Positions 1 to 10,326 of a stretch of 64,000 nucleotides of DNA are shown here, in pieces. The notes under the pieces are model-generated. The model was given only the letters and a program-made list of their open reading frames with translations, made no database searches and was not told where the DNA came from. The stretch is from JBOCEF01 sp050586345 (GTDB lineage: Bacteria; Pseudomonadota; Alphaproteobacteria; Rhodobacterales; Rhodobacteraceae): assembly GCF_050586345.1 (NCBI RefSeq), contig NZ_JBOCEF010000003.1, forward strand, positions 62,001-126,000, in the 5' to 3' direction. The translations under genes were made by a program, and so were the position numbers. Each line of letters begins with the position of its first letter. Positions within the stretch are counted from its first letter, which is position 1.

Positions 1-20
1 TAGGGGCGAATCGCCTTCCG

Positions 21-34
21 CGCCGTTAACGGCG
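21..34. other. 14-bp palindrome downstream of the MFS gene
   Basis: CGCCGTTAACGGCG is a perfect palindrome 16 bases beyond the MFS stop codon. A smaller hairpin (GGCGA-A-TCGCC, 5-15) follows on the minus strand. Together they may end MFS transcription, but there is no T-run, so this is only a possibility. Confidence 0.3.
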
Positions 35-50
35 ATGGATCGGGCCGGTT

Positions 51-1346
51 TCAGGCCCGCCGCCGCCCCGCCACGCGGCGCACCTTGCCCGGCCCCGCGG
101 CCCAGATCAGGACGGCCGAGCCGATCGAGGCGACGATGCACAGCGCGAAGCCCGCCCGGTAATCCCCGGTCAGGTCATGCAGCGCGCCCATCGCCCAGGC
201 CCCCGCGCCGCCGCCGAAATTGCCGAACACGCTGATCGCCGCGAAGATAGAGGCGAGGCGCGGCCCGGCGAAGAGCTCGGTCGCCACCGCCCCGAAGATC
301 GAGGCCAGCCCGTAGCCCATCAGCCCCTGCGCCGCGACGGCGAGCCAGACCAGCCGCTCGTCCCCCGTCTCGGCGAAGCCGAGGAAGGCGGCCGAGGCGA
401 TGGCGAAGCCTGCCCCGGCGATCCCCCAGCACGGCTCGCGCCCGATCCGGTCCGACAGCGCGCCGACGCCGATCTGCCCGAAGATGCCGCAGAAGGCGAC
501 GAGGCCGAGCGCCGTGGCGGCGCGCTCCGGCGCCAGGCCCGCGTCGACCAGGAACCGCGTCTGGTGCATCTGGATGCCGTACCAGATGAACAGGCCCAGG
601 AAGAACCCGCCCGAGGCGCACCAGAACCGGGTGGTGCGCATCGCAAGGCGCAGGGTCCACTCCGTCTCGGCCCAGGCGCGGTCCACCACCAGGTCGTCGG
701 CGGGGGCGGCGCCGGGCAGGGGCGCGGGGTCGCCGTCGGGCTGCAGCCCCATCTCCTGCGGGCTCCGGCGCTGGAAGATCGCGTTGATCGGCACGATGAC
801 CGCCACGATCAGCGCCGCCATGGCCAGCGCCGCGTCGCGCCAGCCATAGGTGTCGATCCCCCACTGCATCAGCGGCAAGAGGCCGATCCCCGCCACCCCG
901 ACGCCCGAGAACGCCAGCCCCACCGCCAGCCCGCGGCGGCGCACGAACCAGTTGGGCAGGAACATGGAATGGGCGATGTAGCTCATCGCCATGGACCCGG
1001 TGACCGCGAAGCCGCCCACCGCGACATAGAGCGCCGGCAGGCTGTCGGCGGTCGTCAGCAGCACGTAGCCCGCGGCCACGAGGCAGGCCCCCACGGGCAG
1101 CGTCAGGCGCGGGCCGTAGCGGTCCATCATCCAGCCGACGGCCGGCAGGATGGCGGTGGAGACGAAGAACCCCGCCCCGATCGCCCCCGCCGCGGCGCCC
1201 GAGGACCAGCCGAATTCGTCGATCAGCTCGGGGTACAGAAGCGACAGCCCGGTGCGGGCGGTGATGGCGACCCCCATGGTCGCGAAGGCCACGGCGACGA
1301 CGATCCAGCCGTAGAACAGGCGCGGGGGGGATGCGGGCGTTGTCAT
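51..1346 (-). CDS. MFS transporter
   Basis: A 431-residue inner-membrane protein with about twelve hydrophobic segments in two six-helix halves, separated by a hydrophilic loop around residues 190-225. The N-terminus (FYGWIVVAVAFATMGV) and the loop after helix 2 (GWMMDRYGPRLTL) resemble the monocarboxylate / oxalate-formate antiporter branch of the major facilitator superfamily, whose members move small organic anions. The C-terminal half repeats the signature as GALSDRIGREP. The start gives a complete first helix at residue 12. It stands alone, divergent from argB, with no catabolic neighbour, so the substrate cannot be named. Confidence 0.85.
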   Translation of the reverse strand: MTTPASPPRLFYGWIVVAVAFATMGVAITARTGLSLLYPELIDEFGWSSGAAAGAIGAGFFVSTAILPAVGWMMDRYGPRLTLPVGACLVAAGYVLLTTADSLPALYVAVGGFAVTGSMAMSYIAHSMFLPNWFVRRRGLAVGLAFSGVGVAGIGLLPLMQWGIDTYGWRDAALAMAALIVAVIVPINAIFQRRSPQEMGLQPDGDPAPLPGAAPADDLVVDRAWAETEWTLRLAMRTTRFWCASGGFFLGLFIWYGIQMHQTRFLVDAGLAPERAATALGLVAFCGIFGQIGVGALSDRIGREPCWGIAGAGFAIASAAFLGFAETGDERLVWLAVAAQGLMGYGLASIFGAVATELFAGPRLASIFAAISVFGNFGGGAGAWAMGALHDLTGDYRAGFALCIVASIGSAVLIWAAGPGKVRRVAGRRRA

Positions 1347-1532
1347 GGCGAGGATCAGAAACCGGGCGGGCGTCCGCGGTCAAGCGCCGCGGAACGGCGT
1401 GCCGCATGGCGGCGCCGGGAGGGGGGCGGCGCGGGCCGCCGCACGGGCGCGCGGCGCGGCGCGCTTTCCTCCGCCCCCCGCGCGGGGTAAGACTTCAGCG
1501 AACCCGCCCGTCCTTTCAGAAGGTCTGTTCCC

Positions 1533-2438
1533 ATGGAGAAATCCGCCGCCATGAAACGCGACTGGATCGCCACCGCCCGCACCCTCTCCGAAGCGCTGCC
1601 CTATCTCCAGCGATATGACGGCGCGACCGTGGTGGTGAAATTCGGCGGCCACGCCATGGGCGACGACGACGCGATGCGCCGCTTCGCCCGCGACATCGTG
1701 CTGATGAAGCAGTGCAACGTGCATCCCGTGGTCGTCCACGGCGGCGGGCCGCAGATCCAGCAGATGCTCAAGCGTCTCGCCATCGAATCCGAGTTCGTGC
1801 AGGGCCTGCGCGTCACGGACGAGGCGACGGTCGAGGTCGTGGAAATGGTCCTCGCGGGCCGCATCAACAAGGCCATCGTCCAGGCCATCAACGGGCAGGG
1901 CGGCAAGGCCGTGGGCCTGTCGGGCAAGGACGCCAACCTGCTGGTCTGCGAGAAGGCGCTGAAGACTCACAAGGACCCGGATTCGAACATCGAGAAGGCG
2001 CTCGACCTCGGCTTCGTCGGCGAGCCGGTGGAGGTGAACCCGGGCGTGCTGCAGGCCTTCGCGCAGAACGACTACATCCCCGTCATCGCCCCCGTCGGCG
2101 TGGGCCGCAACGGCGAGACCTACAACGTCAACGGCGACACCGCCGCGGGCGCCATCGCGGGCGCGCTGAAGGCGGACCGCCTGCTGCTGCTGACCGACGT
2201 CTCGGGCGTCAAGGACGCCTCGGGCGACGTGGTCACCAAGCTGTCGGCCGAGGACGTGCGCAAGATGACCGAGGACGGCGTGATCGCGGGCGGGATGATC
2301 CCCAAGACGCAGACCGCGCTCTCGGCGATCGAGAAGGGCTGCGGCGCGGTGGTGATCCTGGACGGCCGGGCCCCGCACGCGGTGCTGCTGGAGCTGTTCA
2401 CGGTGCATGGCGGCGGCACGATGATCGGCAAGGGCTGA
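1533..2438 (+). CDS. argB: acetylglutamate kinase (ArgB)
   Basis: Phosphorylates N-acetyl-L-glutamate with ATP, the second step of the acetylated arginine pathway, in the cytoplasm. The 301 residues match the family length. Visible landmarks are the nucleotide-binding VVVKFGGHAMG near residue 30, the substrate loop VVHGGGPQIQQ near residue 67, and the C-terminal IPKTQTALSAIEKG region that usually forms the arginine feedback site. The ATG at 1533 has AGAAGG nine bases upstream; an in-frame ATG at 1551 is an alternative. No arginine gene is adjacent; tRNA-Ser follows 120 bases downstream. Confidence 0.96.
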   Translation: MEKSAAMKRDWIATARTLSEALPYLQRYDGATVVVKFGGHAMGDDDAMRRFARDIVLMKQCNVHPVVVHGGGPQIQQMLKRLAIESEFVQGLRVTDEATVEVVEMVLAGRINKAIVQAINGQGGKAVGLSGKDANLLVCEKALKTHKDPDSNIEKALDLGFVGEPVEVNPGVLQAFAQNDYIPVIAPVGVGRNGETYNVNGDTAAGAIAGALKADRLLLLTDVSGVKDASGDVVTKLSAEDVRKMTEDGVIAGGMIPKTQTALSAIEKGCGAVVILDGRAPHAVLLELFTVHGGGTMIGKG

Positions 2439-2560
2439 GGTCCTGCCGGGGCGGGGGAGGCGCGGTTTCTCGGCGCCTTCCGCGCCTCGGGTCGAAAACG
2501 GGGTTGCAAGCCGCGCGGCACGACGATACATGACGCGCCACAGGCCACGAAGCCTTCTGC

Positions 2561-2650
2561 GGAGAGGTGCCGGAGTGGTCGAACGGGGCGGTCTCGAAAA
2601 CCGTTGTGGGGGTGACTCCACCCAGGGTTCGAATCCCTGTCTCTCCGCCA
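2561..2650 (+). tRNA. tRNA-Ser(CGA)
   Basis: A 90-nt cloverleaf with an encoded CCA end. The acceptor stem is GGAGAGG/TCTCTCC with one G-T pair. The anticodon stem GCGGT/ACCGT encloses loop CTCGAAA, anticodon CGA, reading UCG. A long type-II variable arm (GGGGGTGACTCCACCC) and the T-arm CAGGG-TTCGAAT-CCCTG confirm serine identity. Confidence 0.97.
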
Positions 2651-2655
2651 TAAAG

Positions 2656-2688
2656 CCCCTTAAGGTGTCGATCCTTAAGGGGTTTTTT
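2656..2688 (+). terminator. rho-independent terminator after tRNA-Ser
   Basis: CCCCTTAAGG and CCTTAAGGGG form a perfect 10-bp stem around a 7-nt loop, followed by six T. It starts six bases after the tRNA CCA end. Confidence 0.95.
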
Positions 2689-2852
2689 GTTGTCTGGATG
2701 GTTCCCCCGCGATCGTCCCCCTCGAACGCCGCGGGCTGTTGATGCCGGTGGGGGATGAGCGGCGGTGTGACGTGCCTTCTCCGCGCCGGTCCCCGCACAG
2801 GCGGGCAGGGATTTGCCCCCCATTGGAGCCTCGGGGCAGGCCCGGGCGGGAA

Positions 2853-3251
2853 TCATGCGATTTGTGCGCGCCCTGGACCCCGTGTCGGTTCCTGAGAGGG
2901 GTGCAGGGGATGCTCGCCCCCCTGTCCCCGCGCTTCAGGCGCTGCGGCGTCCGCAATCAGCTTGGCGGCGATGTCTTCGTCCCGGGGCGATCCGGGGCCC
3001 GCGGGCGTGATGGGGACGCGCCGGATGTCGAGGCGCAGAGCCTTGGCCAGGGAGGCAAGACGCCCTTCACTGTCGCGCTCGTCGTATTCCTGCATCGGCG
3101 GTGTGGGGATTGCGTCGAGGCGGGCGCGAAGGCAGGGCGCGGCTTCTTTCGGCGGCAGCGTGAGCGCATGGCCGACGGTGCGGCCATGCCCGTCGCCGGG
3201 CGCGCCGCGGCCGACCACCATCGACGCCGGTGTCAGAGCAATTGCACGCAT
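2853..3251 (-). CDS. hypothetical protein, 132 aa
   Basis: I do not recognise this protein. It opens with ATG at 3251 behind a strong GGGAGGGGGAAC ribosome-binding site, which is the main reason to believe it. The N-terminal half is proline- and basic-rich. The middle (about residues 53-103) is charged and predicted helical, with LASLAKALRLDIRR followed by a DEDIAAKLIADAAA helix, unlike the Arg/Pro/Gly-rich shadow frames nearby. The tail is low complexity. It lies 68 bases downstream of the PAS-GGDEF-EAL gene on the same strand and could be co-transcribed. No signal peptide or membrane segment is seen. Confidence 0.5.
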   Translation of the reverse strand: MRAIALTPASMVVGRGAPGDGHGRTVGHALTLPPKEAAPCLRARLDAIPTPPMQEYDERDSEGRLASLAKALRLDIRRVPITPAGPGSPRDEDIAAKLIADAAAPEARGQGGEHPLHPSQEPTRGPGRAQIA

Positions 3252-3319
3252 GTTCCCCCTCCCGCTCCGGGCCGGGGCCGGGGACTTGACCGGGCGGGGC
3301 CGGGAGCGGACGCCGGGGA

Positions 3320-5740
3320 TCAGGCCGCGCGAACCCGCCAGCCCCGGGCCGCTTCCGCCAGCTTCGCCTCGTCCAGCGGACGCGAGAAGTGGAAGCCCTG
3401 CAGCACGTCGCAGCCCATCTCTCGAAGGATCCGCGCCTGCTCGGCCGTCTCGACCCCCTCGGCGACCGTGCCGATGCCCAGCGTCTCGGCGATCTCCACG
3501 ATCGCGCGGACCAGCTTGCGCGACCGGGCCTCGCGCGCGACCGGGGTCACGATCCGCCGGTCGATCTTCAGCGCCGTCGGCGCGATCTGCATCAGGCCGA
3601 TGATGGACGCGTGGCCCGAGCCGAAATCGTCGATCTCGATCTCGATCCCGGCCTCGCGCACCTTGTCGAGATGGAAGCGGAAGGCGTCCGATTCCTCCTC
3701 CACCAGGATCGATTCCAGCAGCTCGAACGTCACCCGCACGCCCTGGCCCGCGACCTGCTTCGCCAGGTCCACCACGTCCGGGTCCTGCATCCGGCCCGAG
3801 CTGACGTTGAAGCTGATCTTCGGCACCGTCACGCCCGCCTCGCGCCAGCGGGTCAGGGCCGCGCCGGCCTTGAGCATCATGATCCGGTCGATCTCCGGCA
3901 CGATGCGCAGCTGGGCGGCCACGTGCATGAAGCTTTCGGGCGTCAGCACCCGACCGTCCGGGCGCCGCCAGCGCAGCAGCGTCTCGACCCCGACAAGGCC
4001 GTGGTCGCGGGCCGAGAACTGCGGCTGGAACCACGGCTCGAACGCGTCGCGCTCCAGCGCCTCGTGCAGCTCCACCGCCAGCTGCCGTTCCTCGAGGATG
4101 TCGCGGCGCAGCTCGGGGGTGAACAGCTCCAGCCGGTTCCGACCCAGCGCCTTGGCGCGGTAGAGCGCGGCGTCGGCGAAGACCGGCAGGTCGGCGGCCT
4201 CGCGCGTCATGTCCTCGGTCCGCGCGATGCCGAAGCTGGCGCCGAAACGGCACTGGCGGCCCTCGAAGAAGAAGGGGGGCGCAAGCTCGGTCCGCACCCG
4301 CTCGATCAGCGCGCAGACGTCGTCGAGCGCGCGCGCCGGGTCAGGCAGCAGCGAGAATTCGTCGCCGCCGATGCGCGCGGCGAAATCGCGGGGGCCGAGG
4401 CAGGCCCGCAGCACGTCGGCGACCCTTTGCAGCACGGCGTCGCCGGCCTCGTGCCCCAGCGTGTCATTGACCGATTTGAAATAGTCGAGATCGATGCGCA
4501 CGATCGTCCCCGCCCGGTCCCCGGCGGCGGCGCGGCGCTCGGTCTCCCGGTCATAGCTGCGGCGGTTGGGCAGGCCGGTCAGCCCGTCATGCAGGGCCTG
4601 GCGCTCGTTCTCGCGGCGCATCCGCTCGGCCAGGGCATGGGCCTCGCGCAGCTCGGTCTCGCGGCGGATGTCGTCGGTCACGTCGATGGCGTTGCCATAG
4701 GCGATCACGCCGTCGTCGTCGCGCCCGTTGGGGCTGAGCGAGACGTGAATCCAGCGCTCGCCCAGCGCGGGATGCAGCACCCGGTGGCGGAACGCGGTCG
4801 GGGCGCCGGCCTCCATCGCCGCGGCGACGGCGGCGGCGACCTCGGCGCGGTCCCCGGGCGGGATGGTGTCGAAGGCGGCCCCGGCGGCGCGGCGCAGCCG
4901 GTCGCGCGGGATGCCGAGGAGCTCCTCGAGCCGCGGGCTGAAGAACTTGAACCGCAGCCGCCCGTCCTCGCCGAGGCGCAGCTCGAAGATCGCGCCCGGG
5001 GCGTGTTCGGCCATCAGCAGGAAGCGCGCATGGGCGCGGCGCAGGGCGTCGTCGGCCTCGGCCGCGCGGCGCTCGGCCTCGATCCGCTCGGTCGCGTCGA
5101 ACATGAAGCCGAACCAGCGCACCGCGCCGCCCTCCTGCCGCACGGGCTGGGCGGTCGCGCTCAGCCACCGCTCGCCGTCGCGGGTGCGGAAGGTCTGCGA
5201 GAACCGCTGCATGGTCAGGCGCGAGCGCTCGGTCTCCGCCTCCACCTTCGGCAGGTCGTCGGGATGCACCGCGTCGAAGACCGAGCGGCCGTCGGCCGAC
5301 ACGGCCTCGGGGCGCAGGCCCATCAGCTCGGGCATCCGGGCGGTGAAGAAGGGGAACTCGGCGCGCCCGTCCTCGTCCACGCGGAATTCGTAGAGGGCGG
5401 CGGGGGCGGAATCGGCGAGGATGGCGAGGCGCTGGTTCAGCTCGGCCACCTCCTCGGCCGCGTGGGCGGCGCGGGCCTCGGTCTCGGCCTGGCGGGTGAT
5501 GTCGAGCAGGTTGGCGTACCAGCCCGTCACCCCGTCGCCGAGATCGGCGGGCTGGGCCGAGAGCAGCAGCTGCCGCGCGCCGCCGCGCGGGTGATCGAGG
5601 CGGAAGGCGCAGCTGAAGGCGGCGCCGGTCAGCCGGGCCGCCTCGAACCCCTCGCGCACCCGCTCCGCCTCGCCCGGCGCGGCGTGGCGCAGGATCGCGC
5701 GCGGGTCCGCGCGCAGGCTCGGCGCGTCGACCCCGACCAT
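3320..5740 (-). CDS. PAS-PAS-PAS-GGDEF-EAL c-di-GMP protein, C-terminal fragment of a frameshifted gene
   Basis: Cyclic-di-GMP turnover protein. This reading frame is open back to about 5863 and encodes a PAS domain (ADNAPGALWEYRL, bases 5790-5830) upstream of the first ATG at 5740, so 5740 is not the true start. Two more PAS domains follow (ADSAPAALYEFRV; AEHAPGAIFELRL), then a diguanylate-cyclase domain with intact RIGGDEF, and a C-terminal EAL domain. The EAL domain is catalytically plausible: VETLLRW in place of EAL, FNVS, ELLES, IDDFGSGH, LKIDR and AEGVET are all present. The RxxD inhibitory site before GGDEF is not evident (GPRD). The missing N-terminus is encoded at 5847-6710 in the neighbouring frame. 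Confidence 0.88.
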   Translation of the reverse strand: MVGVDAPSLRADPRAILRHAAPGEAERVREGFEAARLTGAAFSCAFRLDHPRGGARQLLLSAQPADLGDGVTGWYANLLDITRQAETEARAAHAAEEVAELNQRLAILADSAPAALYEFRVDEDGRAEFPFFTARMPELMGLRPEAVSADGRSVFDAVHPDDLPKVEAETERSRLTMQRFSQTFRTRDGERWLSATAQPVRQEGGAVRWFGFMFDATERIEAERRAAEADDALRRAHARFLLMAEHAPGAIFELRLGEDGRLRFKFFSPRLEELLGIPRDRLRRAAGAAFDTIPPGDRAEVAAAVAAAMEAGAPTAFRHRVLHPALGERWIHVSLSPNGRDDDGVIAYGNAIDVTDDIRRETELREAHALAERMRRENERQALHDGLTGLPNRRSYDRETERRAAAGDRAGTIVRIDLDYFKSVNDTLGHEAGDAVLQRVADVLRACLGPRDFAARIGGDEFSLLPDPARALDDVCALIERVRTELAPPFFFEGRQCRFGASFGIARTEDMTREAADLPVFADAALYRAKALGRNRLELFTPELRRDILEERQLAVELHEALERDAFEPWFQPQFSARDHGLVGVETLLRWRRPDGRVLTPESFMHVAAQLRIVPEIDRIMMLKAGAALTRWREAGVTVPKISFNVSSGRMQDPDVVDLAKQVAGQGVRVTFELLESILVEEESDAFRFHLDKVREAGIEIEIDDFGSGHASIIGLMQIAPTALKIDRRIVTPVAREARSRKLVRAIVEIAETLGIGTVAEGVETAEQARILREMGCDVLQGFHFSRPLDEAKLAEAARGWRVRAA

Positions 5741-5846
5741 GTCCGGCAGGCTGGCGCTGAAATAGGCCAGCGTCCCGTCGCCCGCGGCGTCCAGCCGGTA
5801 TTCCCAGAGCGCGCCGGGCGCGTTGTCGGCGAGGCGGTTGAGGCGG

Positions 5847-6710
5847 TCATGCGCGGCGCGCGTCCGCGGCGGCCTGCGCCGCGCGCCGTTCCGCGGCCTT
5901 CTGCGCGGTGATGTCGGCCATGTCGCCGTACCAGACGGTGGAGCCGTCGGGCTGCGGGAAGGGCTGGGTGCTGAGCAGCACCGAGCGCGGCCCGCGCTCC
6001 GGGTGGGCCACGTTCATCACCAGCTCGAACTGTTCGCCGCTCTGGCGCGCGGCGCCGGCCTTGGCGGCGATCTCGCGCACCTCGGCCGGGTCGATGTTGC
6101 GGAACACCGCGCGCCCGTCCTGCGCGACCGCCTCGGCGGTGACGCCGAACAGGTCGGGCATCCCGGCGCTGTGATAGGTGTAGATCCAGCGCCCGTCGGT
6201 GGTGTCCACGCGTTCATAGACCGCGCCGGGGGCGCTGTCGGCCATGTTGCGGAACCCGGCGAGCTGGCGGCGCATCGCGTCGAGCTCCGCCTCGAGCGCA
6301 CGGGCCCGGGCGTCCTCGCCGCCGCCCGCTCCCTCGCCCGCGCCCCCGTCCGCGCCCCCGTCCGCGGCCGCGCCGGGGGCGAGCTGCGCGAGGATGCCCG
6401 CCGCGGGATCGTCCGGGTTCAGCCAGTCGACCTCTCCGATCCGGGTCTCATCGCCCGGCGCCCCGTCGCCGATCGGCGTCGGGCCGGCCCCGAGGCGCAC
6501 CGCGTCGACCGCGGCGCGCAGGCGGGCGGCGATGTCGGCGCCGCCCGCCTGGGCGCCGCCGCCGGGGCCGCCCCCCGCGTCGCCCCCCGCGCCGCCGCCC
6601 GGGCCGAGCCCGGCCGCGCGTCGCCGCGCGGCGGCGTTGTCGGCCACGAGGTCCCCCTCGGCCGAGAACAGCCAGGCGGGGTGATCGAGGGCTTCGATGA
6701 GGCGCTTCAT
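5847..6710 (-). CDS. PAS domain N-terminal fragment of the same c-di-GMP gene
   Basis: 287 residues. An N-terminal half-PAS-like segment (MKRLIEALDHPAWLFSAEG) is followed by an Ala/Gly/Pro-rich low-complexity linker and a complete PAS domain starting MADSAPGAVYERVD. That domain has the same layout as the three PAS domains of the downstream fragment. The frame ends at a TGA (5847-5849) within the coiled linker QAAADARRA. One base further on, the linker continues as AAHDRLNRLADNAPG in the other frame. Joined, 3320-6710 would encode about 1130 residues with four PAS domains, GGDEF and EAL. A possible CtrA box lies 220 bases upstream. Confidence 0.8.
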   Translation of the reverse strand: MKRLIEALDHPAWLFSAEGDLVADNAAARRRAAGLGPGGGAGGDAGGGPGGGAQAGGADIAARLRAAVDAVRLGAGPTPIGDGAPGDETRIGEVDWLNPDDPAAGILAQLAPGAAADGGADGGAGEGAGGGEDARARALEAELDAMRRQLAGFRNMADSAPGAVYERVDTTDGRWIYTYHSAGMPDLFGVTAEAVAQDGRAVFRNIDPAEVREIAAKAGAARQSGEQFELVMNVAHPERGPRSVLLSTQPFPQPDGSTVWYGDMADITAQKAAERRAAQAAADARRA

Positions 6711-7075
6711 GCGGTCCGACCAGGCTGGGGCCGCGACTCGGCGCGGCGGTTCACTGGACGCCCGTTCTGCGCATGGCGGCCTTAACGTGACCCTTCCCGC
6801 CGCCGCCGGTCCCCGCGCAATTCGAAACGCCTTGACCGCGCCCGGGCCGAACGGGGCGCGAGAGGGGCCGCCGGGGCGTCGCCCCCCCGGCGCCCCCGAT
6901 GTTCTCCAGAGGAGAAAATTTTAACCTTAAGGGTTTCTTAACCAGCTCGCGGGATTTTACATCTGATGAGCGGTGTTCCGTCTTCAAGGGTCGCGATCGG
7001 TCCTGCGGACGCCCCGGGGGAAAAAGATGTCCACGAAACGGCGACACGGCGCGCGGTCCCGGCCCGCCGGGCGGC
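6711..7075. other. divergent intergenic region of the signalling block
   Basis: 365 bases between the PAS-GGDEF-EAL gene (leftwards) and a receiver gene (rightwards). The left 180 bases are extremely GC-rich. The stretch 6911-6965 is AT-rich and carries a CtrA-type box, so the promoters are likely there. An open frame from 6899 into the receiver gene looks non-coding in its first 59 codons. Confidence 0.6.
6927..6942 (+). promoter_or_regulatory. CtrA box (TTAA-N7-TTAAC)
   Basis: TTAA-GGGTTTC-TTAAC matches the full CtrA consensus exactly, and a further TTAACC half-site lies at 6921. It is the main AT-rich element between a c-di-GMP gene and a response-regulator gene, both plausible members of an alphaproteobacterial CtrA motility/signalling regulon. 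Confidence 0.65.
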
Positions 7076-7531
7076 ATGGCTGACCTCGCCTGCATCGGCG
7101 CCGCGGAGCAGCAGCCCCGCGCCCTGATCGTCGAGGACGATCGCCCCCTCGGGTTCCTCTGGGACGAGACGCTCTCCGACGCGGGTTTCGCCTGCGACGT
7201 CTGCACGACGCTGGAGCAGGCCGAGGCGCGCTCGCTGTCCAGCCGCTACGACCTCGTGATCCTCGACCTCTTCCTGCACAGCAGGTCGACCCTGTCGCTC
7301 TCGGACGTGATCGCGATCCGCCACCCGGAGACGCCGATCCTCCTCGTCACCGGCACCAGCGTGTTCCGGGAGGGCGATCATGCCGAGGTCGCGCCCGGGA
7401 TCTCCTGGGTGCTGCACAAGCCCGTGCGGCCCGACGACCTGTGCGCCATGGCCGGCTATCTCGCGCGCTGCAAGGGCTGCCCGAAGCTGGGCGATTGCCC
7501 GACATCGACCGGCCCCGGCAGGGTGCACTGA
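7076..7531 (+). CDS. single-domain response regulator with Cys-rich tail
   Basis: 151 residues forming one receiver domain and a short tail. The acidic pair is in LIVEDD (residues 16-21), the phospho-acceptor Asp in VILDLF, the conserved Thr in LLVTGT and the Lys in LHKPV. The tail ends CKGCPKLGDC, a three-cysteine cluster not expected in CheY-type proteins. I chose ATG 7076 because receiver domains begin about 15 residues later and the longer frame upstream is non-coding in character. It is the only gene directly downstream of the CtrA box. There is no output domain, so it likely acts by protein-protein contact or as a phosphate sink. Confidence 0.85.
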   Translation: MADLACIGAAEQQPRALIVEDDRPLGFLWDETLSDAGFACDVCTTLEQAEARSLSSRYDLVILDLFLHSRSTLSLSDVIAIRHPETPILLVTGTSVFREGDHAEVAPGISWVLHKPVRPDDLCAMAGYLARCKGCPKLGDCPTSTGPGRVH

Positions 7532-7990
7532 GGGGGCGGCCGTCCCCGGCCCGGCGCGCCGCCGGATCCGGGGGGCGAGCCGCGCCGCGCTCCTCCGCCC
7601 GGTCGGACCGGCCCTTGCAGGGTGCGCCGTGCGGGGATCGGGTCCCGCGCCCGCCTTCCTCCTCCAGCGGCGGCCCCCTCGAGCGGCGGAGAGGGCGCGC
7701 GGGAGCGGCCGCCGCGCCGCCCCGCGGTCGGCGCGGCCCGTTTTCTTCGGGCCGGTCCTGACCCAGGACTTCCCGTTTCCGCCGGTCCCTCTTTCGCCCT
7801 GTCCCTTTCCGGCCCGGTCCATCTCGACCCGGTCCATTTCGGCCCGGTCCATCTCGGCGCGGTCCATTTCGGCCCGGTCCATCTCGGCGCGGAGCTTTTC
7901 GGCCCGCCCGCGGCCGCGCCCGGTGGACGGGAGGCCGCCCTTTGGCCGCCGGGGGCGCCCCGTGGCCGCCAGGCGCCCGCGTCGTCGCGC
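7532..7990. other. 459-base region without a supported gene
   Basis: Lies between convergent receiver genes. It contains a 15-bp tandem repeat array (7801-7905) in otherwise extremely GC-rich sequence. Open frames on both strands are Arg/Pro/Gly-rich and look like GC shadows. I see no ribosome-binding site or domain. Confidence 0.6.
7801..7905. repeat. 15-bp tandem repeat array
   Basis: Five near-perfect units of GGTCCATYTCGRCSC occupy 7816-7890, alternating between a CATTTCGGCCC form and a CATCTCGGCGC form, so a 30-bp higher-order unit is visible. Degenerate units flank it (7801-7815 and 7891-7905). Read on the minus strand the array would encode repeated MDRAE, but no gene structure supports translation. 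Confidence 0.85.
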
Positions 7991-8364
7991 TCAGGGCGCC
8001 AGCACCCGTGACAGCGCGCGTTTCAGCGCCCCGAGGGAGACCGGCTTGGGCAGCGCGATGTCGCAGCCGGCCGCGCGCACCCGCGCCTGGCTCTGCCACA
8101 GCGGGTCGGCCGACACCGCCAGCACCGGCAGGTCGCGCGGCGGGTTCAGGTCGCTCCGGCGCAGCGCCCGCACCACCTCGGCCCCCGAGACGCCCGGCAT
8201 GTGGATGTCGAGCAGCACCACGCCGATATCCTGCGCCCGGTCGAACAGCAGCCGCAGCGCCTCCTCCCCGCTCGAGGCGCAGAGCGTGGCGTGGCCGAGC
8301 TCGTCGAGCATCTCGGTCATCGTGAAGCGGCTGAACGGGTCGTCCTCGACCACCAGGACCATGC

Positions 8365-8368
<4 letters not shown>
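7991..8368 (-). CDS. CheY-like response regulator
   Basis: 125 residues, a single receiver domain: VVEDD near residue 6, phospho-acceptor in LLDIHMPGVSG, Ser in VLAVSAD and Lys in LPKPVSL. Its ATG overlaps the TGA of the upstream histidine kinase as ATGA (8365-8368), so the two are translationally coupled and are most likely cognate partners. It has no DNA-binding output domain. The second Met (8362) is an alternative start. Confidence 0.92.

Positions 8369-10326
<1,958 letters not shown>

Noticed and set aside
5629..5850. Separate gene starting at the ATGA overlap (ATG 5850) after the PAS fragment
   Set aside because: That ATG is in the third frame and gives an Arg/Thr/Ala-rich shadow peptide, not the PAS domain.
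7347..8099. Minus-strand frame through the 15-bp repeats encoding RDGPGRNGP-type repeats
   Set aside because: No family similarity, no credible start, and it overlaps the well supported receiver genes at both ends.
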